From: Acheta domesticus
Lineage: Eukaryota > Arthropoda > Insecta > Orthoptera > Gryllidae
Assembly: GCA_031308135.1 (NCBI GenBank)
Contig: JAHLJT010002630.1
Location: forward strand, 100,747,608-100,811,607
Direction of reading: 5' to 3'
DNA length: 64,000 nt
A program made the position numbers and the translations under genes. The notes beneath the pieces were generated by a model that was given only the letters and a program-made list of their open reading frames with translations, was not told the origin of the DNA and searched no databases. Positions 10,312-22,300 of this stretch are shown piece after piece. Every line of letters starts with the position of its first letter. Positions within the stretch are counted from its first letter, which is position 1.

Positions 10312-13300
10312 CTACGATGAAGCCAAAAGCCCACTCAGGTTTTCCAATGCATTGCTGCGTACTAGAGTTACGTAGCAATCCCAGTAATTATATTATTGCT
10401 ACATAAACAATGTTCCCGAAAATAGTTCCTGATCAAGACCGTACGAAACGACCAGGTCAACTGAACATTTGATTTCGGGGAAATTGTAAGGTCAACGGAA
10501 TATTTGATTCCGATGACACTGAGTTTTAGGGAGACGTCTTATGATCGTGGGAAATGACCCGATCAAAAAAAAAAGTTTGGTTCCAATGCCATTTTACATT
10601 TTTCAAAGTGACCTTTCTTTCCAGTCATGATTGACGTCAGAAATGTAATAAGCAAATAGGTTTTAAAAGTGTGGTATCGCCTACCAAAGAGAGCATTCGG
10701 CCACGGGACTAGGGCCCGGATATTTATGACGTCGTATATTTTTCCTTTGCATTATATCTATGGAAAATGTAAGACAAGCACGATTTAGTCTACAATGACT
10801 AAAATTATGCGATTTTTATTTGTCATATAAAGATATATTTTGTCTTTTTTATCCTTTGATCATTTTCCCTTAAATTTGCACATTATGGTCATATTTTGCA
10901 TGAATGTTCGTATTTTTTGTCATATTTTTATCTTTTTGATTTCATTTTTGAATACTTGCTCGCAGTCGTTTCAAAGAGACTTTTCCTATCTTCTAACTGT
11001 TATCTAATTTCTTACAGTTTTGTTGTTGTATATAATTGTCTGTCTTTCCAATAAATATATATGTGAATTAGGGGGGTAAGCTATATAGAAGGAGACAAAG
11101 GAAACAGAAAGCAACAGATGCGAAGGAAGTGCTAGTTTAGTTTTGTCAGGTTGTGTGCCAAGGCCAAATCTTCTATAAAATTAATTTACCAACTTTAGCG
11201 GGTAGAATTGTCTTCACGGAGCGCCAAAGGCGAAAGGGTGAATTGCGAATGTGCTAGGTTTTAAAAGTATATTTTCAATATAATGGTTATTTTAGCAATG
11301 GAAATATTTTGAAGGTATCGAAAATTCAACCAACACTTTTTAAATCATATTTATGGTCTAATTTTCATATTTTTTAGGTCGTAAATGCTTGCATATTTCT
11401 AACACTTTTAGGTCATAAACATCAGGGGGCTATTAATAACTCTCGATATCAAAATTATATTTATTTTCAGCCATATCATTTTGAATCTTTGTAATTTGCA
11501 TTGTGAAAAATCAACATCTTCGAACTTTCGCTCCTATGAGCTGCACTGGTTTTGAACCTGTGGCACTTTACATTTACTTCGGCATCTGGGTCTGAGAGAA
11601 GTGAAGAACATCACTCTCCTAAGTTATGGCTACCCCATCCTGTGGGCTTGGGAAACAAATCGACAGCGGAATTGACAAGTGTAATTTAAAATATTATTTT
11701 AAATTACTAATAGCTAAAATACACCACAATTTTTTATATTAATCTTAACGTTTAAGTAATATTATTATGCGTGATGAACCCGACATAGTTTTAAAAGTGA
11801 AAATACAGTCGACTGGTTGTAGTGAACTCGGATATAATGAACCCTCTATTATAGTGGACTTAAGTCGCTGGTCCGATTTCACTTACATTAAAAATAAGCG
11901 TAAGAAGATTCTATTATAGTGAAATTTCAAAGTTTGATGCATTGCTAGGGGGTTATTACTGAGACAGCAGTAGCTCGCTTGCTGGCTTGTGTGTCTATGG
12001 TTTCTTTTATGTTGATAAAAATGTATCCACTTTCTCGTTCTCAGTTCTCGACAATAAGTTTTTTTCTGTCTAAAAGTCTCCAATATTCACCGCATGAGTA
12101 CAAGACCGTACAAAAGCGCTTGATTAGTCTCTCTTTACTATACTTACGTGATAAGAGGCCAAAGTAAAGTAAAATTTGTTGTTCGTTTGCCGATGCAAAT
12201 AAGTTTTTTATAACTCTGAGACGAAAAATCTAGTTTTGAAATGTTCAGCTTCATGCGTGCTTTTAGTCATCATTAAACTATTTACAGTGAAAAGGGTGGG
12301 AAAAGTTTCTGGAGCTCAAGTGATTGCGGAACGTTTGTAGATTAAACTTCTACCCCAAACGTCCCAAAGAGATTTTACTGTCCTTGACGAAAATAAATTA
12401 ATTCGAAGAATTTGCACTTTCGTTACTTTGATATTTAGTTTCATTTTGAATGAACGTGTAGTCGCCCTTAAATGTTTTCTTACTTCTTCGACTCGACCTT
12501 GAGAGTCACACCGTGCACAGAGGATTTTGTCGAGGATTTTGTCGCGGATTTTGTCGAGGATTTTGTCGTCCCAATCTTCCGATTCATTCCGTGTGAATAG
12601 GTGTTTGGCGCATTCCTTGCGACTCAGCAGCTCCAGCTCCGCGATGTTCAGCTGTTGGCCTTCCCTGCGCATGAGTACGTGATCATTAGGGCTGTGATTT
12701 ATACGTAATAAAACAGCGAAATATGCACATATATGTAAATACATTTGGTAATATATGCAATTAACAAAGGAAAATATACGAAATAGTGTAATGTAATGTG
12801 TAAGTGTAAAAACAAATAGAGTTTACTGTGAAAAATATGTTTACGGCAAATAAAGATGCAGAAATCATATAAATTGTTACAAGCGACAAACATAAAGTCA
12901 AGGGCTTAATTTTGAAGAACCCTCATTTCTTAGGAAAATAATGGGAGATGCAGTTAATTTACATTTCACAAAATACAAAAAACATAGATATTGCAACTAA
13001 AATATGACTTTCTCTCAATGATAATGAAATCTAGAACAAATGAAAACGGTCAGCGAGACGAAAGTGGCAACAAACACGACACCCAGCTGATAAGACTGTG
13101 CTCTACAATAAGGCACAAAAACTGAAAAGAGAAATTTGTAAGTTAAAAGGCGAAAGTATCAAAGCCTATCTTACAAAGCCTATCTTACAGCTGATGAAGA
13201 AACCGATTACTCACGGTGGAAAGCCTCTAAACGAATCAAAAGGCCGATCACGTCAATCCCTCCAATAAGAAAAGGTCAAGGAAAGAGGGCAACAGAAAAT

Positions 13301-16300
13301 AAACAAAAAGCAGATCTATTTGCAGAAGACGGAAAAGACGAAGAAGACGGAGAAGACGACGAGGAAGACCCGTCGAGGTGGGTTGGTCCACGTCCTGACG
13401 GGGGGATGCAGAGAAGGCTCTCAAGTGTTCCTTTCTCCATTTTTTTCATCGTCTTGCTTTTCATTTCATGTCACGTATATTCTTTTCACTCCTTTTTCTT
13501 CCTCACTGGCCTTCTCTGTATGCTGAACGCCCACCCATGTGTTTGCCGTGCATGGCGACCCGTGTCGGAGGGAATGTGTGTCCTGGCAGTTGAGAGACCT
13601 GTTTGTTTCCCAACTAGTCCTGGTGCTATGTTTTTTTTGGCTTGCACTAAGGGGTACGTCTACGTATTTTTGGGGAACATTCCTTGTAGGTGTCAATACA
13701 CTCGCTTTGGCCTCGGACTCTTCTAGACGGGCGGTCGGGAGCTAACCCACTCCCGATCAATCGGCTCGGACTAGGTCTTGCACTGAACTCCAGGGTGAGC
13801 GGGGGGATCCACGGCGGTGCAGCGCTGTGACATTCCCCTACTATATCTTCGTGTCAGCCCTGGCACCCCAGTGGGGTGTCCCCTTGTTGGACTCCATGGT
13901 GGGTGGGGAGCACGGAGATGAATTTATATCCATCTCATGGATACTCAACAACCCCCCCTGCCCTCTTCTGCAAGGAAGAGGAGATGTGACAGAACAGTTG
14001 ATCTAAATAGCTTCTTCCTCCGGGAAGAAGATAAACCAAGAAAGCCTCGGTTTCTGTTGATGTCTTGCTCAGAAACTGAAAAAACTTTCAAAAGTGTTAG
14101 TGCGGTCCGCCTTGCGCGAGCAATTGAGGAGAGTTTTGGAAAGCTTCAAGCGGTCGTGCGACAAAGAAATGGTACAATTCTCTTTGAAGCACGCACCGAC
14201 GAACAAATAGAAAAGATTTTAAAAACTGAACAGATTGCCGGCCTCCAAGTGGAAGTGACCACTCACCCTACCCTTAACCTATGTAAGGGAGTGGTCAACC
14301 ATGAAGACTTTGCGACTGAAAACGAGGATGAACTTCTTTCCTTTTTCAAGAGCTACGGTGTAACGGAGGTGTACAGGATCAGGAGGAAGGAGAATGGGAA
14401 AGAGATCCCCACTTCTACCTTGATCCTGACGTTTAATCTCCCTTCTCTCCCAGAGTATGTTAGCTGTGGTTATTATAACCTTCGCGTGCGGCAGTATGTG
14501 CCGAACCCCCTGCGCTGCTTTAAGTGTCAGAGGTTCGGTCATACACAACAAAGGTGCATGGCCGTAAGCCCTGCATGCGCAAAGTGCGGTAATTCCGCGC
14601 ACGATCCCAACCCTTGTTCATCACCAGCCCGCTGTGTAAATTGTGAAGGAGACCATGCGGCCAACTCTAACAAGTGCCCCACATATCTGAGAGAGAGGGA
14701 GATTCAAAGGATTAGGGTGACGGAGAAGGTATCTTTTCCGGAAGCGAAACGCCGATACCTGGTGAAGAACCCTGTGGATCTCAGGCGTTCTTTTTCTAGC
14801 ACTCTAGCAAACACTGTCAAAGCGACGAGCATTCAGTCCTCTCGTGCTACTCCCCCAGTAGCGAACTTTTGTTGCCAGGTATCCCCAGTGGACTTCCCTG
14901 AGGAGACATCGCCTCTGCAAGGTGGGAAAATAATAATCCCCACAAAATACAAAACACCACCCAAGAAGACAACACAGACGAAGACAGAACAAGTATCCAC
15001 TTCTCAGCCGCGCAAGAAGGCTGACGTCACACGGCCTGCTGGCCTGGACAAGAAAAACGATAGATCCTCCAAACTCCGACCACCTACCCCGACTCCTGAA
15101 ACTCGCTCTGAGCGATCTCTCAGCCTGTCGAGCAGTGGTCAGGATGAGTCTGCCTCGGAGGAAACTTTAGCCGGGGTGGACACTCGCTCCTTCGGGCGGC
15201 AGAGGCGAAAAAAGGAAAAGAAGAAATCCTCTTAACTTTTTAAACAACGGCTCTCCTATCCTGGAATCTGAACGGATTTTCTCTCCGACGGGACGAATTA
15301 AAACTCTTATTGTCCCGTTATACACCATCAATTTTCTGCTTACAGGAAACGCATCTTTCTCCATCACGGTCCATACACTTTCGCGGTTTCACTCCTTATA
15401 GGGTTGATGTCGATGACGGCCTTCGCGCTCACGGCGGAGTTACTACTTTGGTCCAGGATTCGCTGCATTCTGCGGAAATCCCTGTTCACACTGACCTTCA
15501 AACAGTTTGTGTGCGGGTATATCTGCCGTCCCTCTCACTCACCGTATGTAATATCTATATTCCCCCAAGACAAACGGTGTCGGCTGATGACCTTCTAAGT
15601 CTAATAAACCAATTGCCCACACCTTTCTTGGTTGTGGGTGATGTAAACGCCCACAGCCCTCTTTGGGGTTCCTCTCGTACGTGTCAAAGAGGTGCTATTT
15701 TGGAATCAGTCATCGACACCATGAATTTGGCTATTCTCAACACTGGGGAACCAACTCATTTTGCCGTAGCTACGAATTCTAGCACGGCTATTGATGTAGC
15801 CCTTTGCAGCTCCTCACTTGCTACTGCTATGCGGTGGACCATATTAGAAGATCTTTATGGAAGCGACCATTACCCCACGATTGTCCACATTGATCATCTT
15901 CGCCGTAGTTGTGCACGGCCCCCTCAATGGATCGTGCGACGAGCTGACTGGTCGACATTCCAGAATAATGTTAACCTATCAGACGGTCCCTTCGGAAATG
16001 TGGATGAAATGACAGAACTTTTTAATAGCGCTGTACTCGCTGCCGCTTCCATCGCAATTCCGAAGGCAAGTGCTAAACCGCGACATCCTTTCGTTCCGTG
16101 GTGGAATGAGAACTGCTCGAGAGCGGTCAGTGCTCGAAAAAAGGCACTGGCACGCCTCAGACACTATCCAACAGTGGATAACTTAATCGAGTATAAAAGA
16201 TGCAGGGCGAAGGCTAGAAGAACTATCTTAGAGAGCAAAAATGCATCGTGGAGAGCGTACGTTTCGTCTCTCAATTGTCACACGCCACCACGCCTGGTAT

Positions 16301-19300
16301 GGAGAAAAATTCGACAGATAAGAGGACACTCTTTACCAAATACGGTGCCAGGTCTCCTGAAAAACGGAGAAATTATTACATCCCCAGATATGATTGTAGA
16401 GGAACTCGCCGCGCACTATGAAGCCATGTCAGGTTCGGCGAACTACGCTCCTGACTTTCTTTTGATCAAAGAAAGGGTGGAGAGCCGTCCGTTGGATTTC
16501 TTCTGCAGAGCGTGTGAAGATTACAACACACCTTTCTCCATATCGGAATTGCGCTCTGCTCTTGCATTGGCCAGACGAAATGCCCCAGGTCCTGATGAAA
16601 TACACAACCTAATGTTACAACATCTTCCTGATGTGGCGATGCAATTTCTCCTCCGCCTTTATAATCGCATCTGGGAAGAGCACACCATCCCTGCTGTATG
16701 GCGAGAAGCCATAGTTATCCCAGCTCTGAAGGAGGGAAAGGATCGGTCGCTGTCATCGAGCTACCGACCTCTCTCTCTCACCAGCTGCGTTTGCAAAGTG
16801 CTGGAACGGATGGTAAACCAGCGCTTGGTCTGGACCTTGGAGTGCAGAAACCTACTGGCACCAATTCAGTGCGGTTTCAGGAAACACCGGTCTACCCTTG
16901 ACCATCTCGTCGCTTTGGCAACGGAAATTTCAACCTCGTTCGTTCTGAGACAACACCTTGTCGCCGTACTATTCGATATAGAAAAGGCGTATGACACCAC
17001 TTGGAGGTATGGCATTCTGCGAACCTTGCACTCGTGGGGATTCAGGGGGAAGCTCCCCTTATTCCTCCAAAATTTCTTATCGGACAGATCTTTCAGAGTT
17101 CGCATCGGTGACAAACTGTCTAACAGTCACCCCCTTGAAAACGGCATCCCCCAAGGCTCGGTACTAAGTGTCACTCTGTTTGCCATAGCCATAAATAGTA
17201 TAGCGTCGGTCGTGAGGGAACCTGTGAAGGCATCGCTGTTTGTAGATGATTTTGCCATTTTTTGTTCATCCAGCAGCATAAGTGTGATCCAGAGGCAACT
17301 CCAACTGGTGCTCAACAAGCTGCATGAATGGAGCGTGTCGACAGGTTTCAAGTTCTCACCTACTAAATGCACTGGACTGCACTTCTGCAGAATATACCAT
17401 TTGCATAGCGATCCAATCCTGTACTTGGGAGGAAATCAGCTTCCATTCACTGACTCTGCCAGGTTTCTGGGGCTGACTTTTGACAAGTCCCTCACGTGGC
17501 GCTCTCATATCCGCACATTGCAAACCAGATGCGTCTCCCCCCTCAATCTTCTTCGAATGCTTAGTGGCACTTCATGGGGAGCCGACCGCATTACCCTACT
17601 GCGGTTATACAGAGCACTCATTCGCTCAGCATTGGATTACGGTAGTGAAGTGTATGGTTCTGCAGCTCCTTCCACCCTTCGACCTATCAACAGCATACAC
17701 CACGCAGGTATTCGCCTCTCAACAGGCGCGTATCGCACCAGCCGAATCGAGTGCATTCTAGCTGACGCTGGGGAGCCATCCTTAAAAATAAGGCGAGATA
17801 TTCTATTAGCGTCTTATGGTGCTAAAGTGTCAGGCCTCTTTAATCATCCTTGTCGCCGAATAATCACTCGCCCAAAATATGAATCTTCTTATATTCTTCG
17901 AACATCGCTACCCCAGCCCCCAGGCATTCGATTGCGAAATCTTTTGCGGGGACTTAATGTCGATCTTCCCACTCCTGTGAAACCCCCAAATGACCTGATT
18001 CCCCCCTGGAAACTCCTTCCCCCCAATATTGACCTCAGACTCTCCAATCTTCCCAAACAAAATACTAGTCCTCTGGTTTACCAGAAGCAGTTTCAGGATA
18101 TGAGGGAAGCCTATCCGGATCATCTATTCTTGTACACGGATGGGTCATCGCACAATGACGCAGTGGCGTGTAGTTTTCATTGCATCTGGGCCACCAAATC
18201 ATATCGTCTTCATTCACAGTGCAGTACATTCACTGCTGAAATGTATGCAATACTCAAAGCCCTAATGTACATCGAGTCAACGACGCTGCAGCGAGTAGTT
18301 CTCTGTTCTGATTCTCTCAGTTCTCTTCAGGCTGTCTCCCGGCCTTCGTCAGACTACCTGACAAAATCAGTTCAAAACCTGATTCATAGTCTCATGTCCC
18401 GCAACTATGACCTGGTTCTTAGTTGGGTTCCAGGCCATGTGGGAATCACAGGGAATGAGCTGGCCGACCTGGCGGCGAAGTCTGCTACTCGCAATACTCG
18501 TATCGACGTTCCTGCTGTGCCATTGTCCGATGTTAAGGCTTACTTGAAACGATCTCTGTTTAGAGCGTGGCAAACAGAGTGGCACAATACCAATTTTAAA
18601 CTAAGTGGGATAAAGAATTCTGTAATTCCCTGGCGTTCCTCATCTCGCTCCTCTAGGCGTGAGGAAGTAATTTTAACTCGTCTTCGAATTGGACACTGCC
18701 ATTTTTCCCACGGTTTCCTCCTTCGAGGAGAAACTCCTCCCGTATGTGACTCATGCGGGACGGTTCTGTCTGTGGAACACGTCCTCCTGAACTGCAGGAA
18801 ATATTTAGGCAACCGACGAAGACATGGCCTGGGCAACTCGCTAAGGGAGGTGCTCGGGGATGACGATTCCGCGCTCTCAAAAGTTTTTTGCTTCTTGAGG
18901 GAAAGCGGAATATATAATCTTATTTGAGAGAATAGAATAGTGTTTTACTTTTTGTTGTTTTATTTTTGGCCCCTTTACAGCCAACTTTTAGTTCTACTAT
19001 GAATTTTACGTGTTTGTTATATATTCTTTCTGTCCTACTACTTGAATACTCGATGTAGAATTCAAGTCTCTCTTTATGTATATGATTTTAATTAGAGGGT
19101 AGGCTCCATCTGTAACACATACTGAACCTATTCCCTTTTTTAAAATACTTCGACATGGGCGCCAATGACCTTGGCAGTTGAAGCGCCCTCTAAACCTTAA
19201 TTAATCAATCAATCAATCAACGACGAGGAAGACAAAGACAACGAAGAAAGAAAAAAAAAATAAATCAAATAACCGAAAGTAGTTTAAAGTATCGGCGACG

Positions 19301-22300
19301 TCACATTCAGCTAGTCCCCGAGTATGTGGATGTCTTTAGGGCAACTGATATGCAGAGCAATATTTGTAATAACACTCTTCAGGAAGTAATTAATAATGTA
19401 ACAGGAACAATAACTCGGATTACTCTAAAAGAAGCGGCTGAAGAGAGTATGACCAATTTAAGTTCAAAGAAGTTACCAGGAATTTATTTCATTATCGGGC
19501 AAATATTAAAGCAGTTGCCAGAAAAAGGGATAGCCATGCTGACATAACTATATAATGCAGCTTTTAAACTGAAATATTTTTCTACAAGCTGGAAAGTGGC
19601 TGAAATTATCAAGACACCCAAGCCAGGCAAACCACCTCACAAAGTGGAATCATAAAGACCGATTTCGCTATTACCAGTAATTTGAAAATTACGTGGAAAA
19701 ACTCCTTCTTGAACGCTTGAAACCAATTATACAAAATGCTAATTTGATCCCTGACCATCAATTTGGCTTTAGACAAAGACACTCGACAATACATCAAATG
19801 CACCGAATTACAGATGTAATTGGAAGAGCCTTAGAAGAGAAACAAGTCTGTTCTGTATTGTTCTTGGATGTTGCGAAAGCCTTCGACAAGGTTTGGCATG
19901 AAGGATTACTGCATAAATTAAATAAAATGCTACCTAAACAATATGTTGAAATCCTCACATCGTTCAGAACAAAGCAAGAAGATGCTTACTCTGACCTGAA
20001 GGATATCCAAGCAGGTGTGCCACAAGGTAGTGTTCTTGGGCCTGTATTGTATTTATTATACACCAGTGATATACCAAACCGAGCACAAGGAAAATTAGCC
20101 ATCTTTGCGGACGACACAGCCTTGATAAACACAGCACGAGACGAGATTCGCTCTACCCGACGGCTACTGGAAGCTACTAACCCCGTTTATGATTGGACCA
20201 AGAAATGGAAAATTAAGCTAAATGAAGAAAAATCGGTACACGTTCATTATATCAATAAAAGATCAAACAATCCATCAACACTAATTATAAACATAAAGAT
20301 AGTTCCTTTTGAAAATAAAGCTAAATACTCGGGGACTAGCTGAATGTGACGTCGCCGATACTTTAAACTACTTTCGGTTATTTGATTTATTTTTTTTCTT
20401 TCTTCGTTGTCTTTGTCTTCCTCGTCGTCTTCTCCGTCTTTTTCGTCTTTTCCGTCTTCTTCGTCGCCTTCTCCGTCTTCGTCGCCTTCTCCGTCTTCGT
20501 CGCCTTCTCCGTCTTCGTCGCCTTCTCCGTCTTCGTCGCCTTCTCCGTCTTCGTCGCCTTCTCCGTCTTCGTCGCCTTCTCCGTCTTCGTCGCCTTCTCC
20601 GTCTTCGTCGCCTTCTCCGTCTTCGTCGCCTTCTCCGTCTTCGTCGCCTTCTCCGTCTTCGTCGCCTTCTCCGTCTTCGTCGCCTTCTCCGTCTTCGTCG
20701 CCTTCTCTGTCTTCTTCGTCGCCTTCTCTGTCTTCTTCGTCGCCTTCTCTGTCTTCTTCGTCGCCTTCTCTGTCTTCTTCGTCGCCTTCTCTGTCTTCTT
20801 CGTCGCCTTCTCTGTCTTCTTCGTCGCCTTCTCTGTCTTCTTCGTCGCCTTCTCTGTCTTCTTCGTCGCCTTCTCTGTCTTCTTCGTCGCCTTCTCCGTC
20901 TTCATTCGTCGTCGTCTTCGTCGTCTTAGTCACTGTCGTCTTCGTTGTCGTTTTCTTCGTCGTCATTGTCTTGTTCGTCTTCTTCGTCGTCTTCTTCGTC
21001 GTCTTCTGCGTCGTCTTCTGCGTCGTCTTCTTCGTCGTCTTCTTCGTCGTCTTCGTCGTCTTCTGCGTCGTCTTCTGCGTCGTCTTCTTCGTCGTCTTCT
21101 TCGTCGTCTTCTTCGTCGTCTTCTTCGTCGTCTTCTTCGTCGTCTTCTTCGTCGTTTTCTTCGTCGTCTTCTTCGTCGTCTTCTTCGTCGTCTTCTTCGT
21201 CGTCTTCTTCGTCGTCTTCTTCGTCGTCTTCTTCGTCGTCTTCTTCGTCGTCTTCGTCGTCGTCTTCTTCGTCGTCTTCTTCGTCGTCGTCTTCTTCGTC
21301 GTCGTCTTCTTCTTCGTCGTCGTCTTCTTCGTCGTCGTCGTCTTCTTCGTCGTCGTCGTCTTCTTCTTCTTCGTCGTCTTCTTCGTCGTCGTCGTCTTCT
21401 TCGTCGTCGTCGTCTTCTTCGTCGTCGTCGTCTTCTTCGTCGTCGTCGTCTTCTTCGTCGTCGTCGTCTTCTTCGTCGTCGTCGTCTTCTTCGTCGTCGT
21501 CGTCTTCGTCGTCGTCGTCTTCTTCGTCGTCGTCTTCTTCGTCGTCGTCGTCTTCTTCGTCGTCGTCGTCTTCTTCGTCGTCGTCGTCTTCTTCTTCGTC
21601 GTCGTCTTCTTCTTCGTCGTCGTCTTCTTCTTCGTCGTCGTCTTCTTCTTCGTCGTCGTCGTCTTCGTCGTCGTCTTCTTCGTCGTCGTCGTCGTCTTCT
21701 TCGTCGTCGTCTTCTTCGTCGTCGTCTTCTTCGTCGTCGTCTTCTTCGTCGTCGTCTTCTTCGTCGTCGTCTTCTTCGTCGTCGTCTTCTTCGTCGTCGT
21801 CGTCTTCGTCGTCGTCGTCTTCGTCGTCGTCGTCTTCGTCGTCGTCGTCTTCGTCGTCGTCGTCGTCGTCTTCGTCGTCGTCGTCTCTTTCTCTCTCCTC
21901 CCTGCTCTTCTCTCTCTCTCCTCTCTGCTCTTCTCTCTCTTTCTCTCTCCTCTCTGCTCTTCTCTCTCACTTCGTCTGTATTGGTACTGGAGTTTACTCA
22001 ACGCCACCTGCATCTGATTAGGTGGCGTTGATTTAGTTCCCGGCATACTCACCAAGATCGTAGCGCCAAAACACGAAAACACACGTTTTTGGAAATTTCG
22101 TAGAATTTTCCTCCAGATTCGAAAACAAATTGCATTGGTCAACAAAAAAAAGTTGTTTTCACTTGCCCAGGATTTTACAACGAATTTACAGTAAATCGGG
22201 TACGCTGAATCCAGATATGTCGTTAGTTTTACTGAATTGGCTTTAGTTTTTGTGCTATTAACATTGTAATGAATGATATTTATTTATTTGTCAAAAAACA

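Larger units (their letters stand above)
13370..19220 (+). mobile_element. Full-length I-clade non-LTR retrotransposon
   Basis: A 5.85-kb element bounded by a perfect 13-bp target duplication. It has a roughly 570-bp 5' UTR, two intact ORFs (13937-15235 and the frame from 15244 to 18927), a roughly 280-bp 3' UTR and a 3' tail of TCAA repeats (from about 19200). A short-repeat 3' tail rather than poly(A), an RNase H domain after the RT, and a triple CCHC ORF1 fit the I clade. Intact frames and identical duplications point to a recent insertion. It landed in the acidic-linker codons of the older jockey copy. Confidence 0.93.

Noticed and set aside
13276..13745. Several short ORFs before LINE ORF1
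   Set aside because: They lie in the LINE 5' UTR or straddle the insertion site and show no conserved motif.
14279..18880. Minus-strand ORFs across the LINE
   Set aside because: They are shadows of the two LINE frames.
20247..22145. Very long ORFs in all frames (up to 632 codons; poly-Ser, poly-Arg, Lys/Thr-rich)
   Set aside because: They are produced by stop-free GAC/GAA/GTC/TTC triplet satellite DNA. There is no domain, no codon bias and no splice context.
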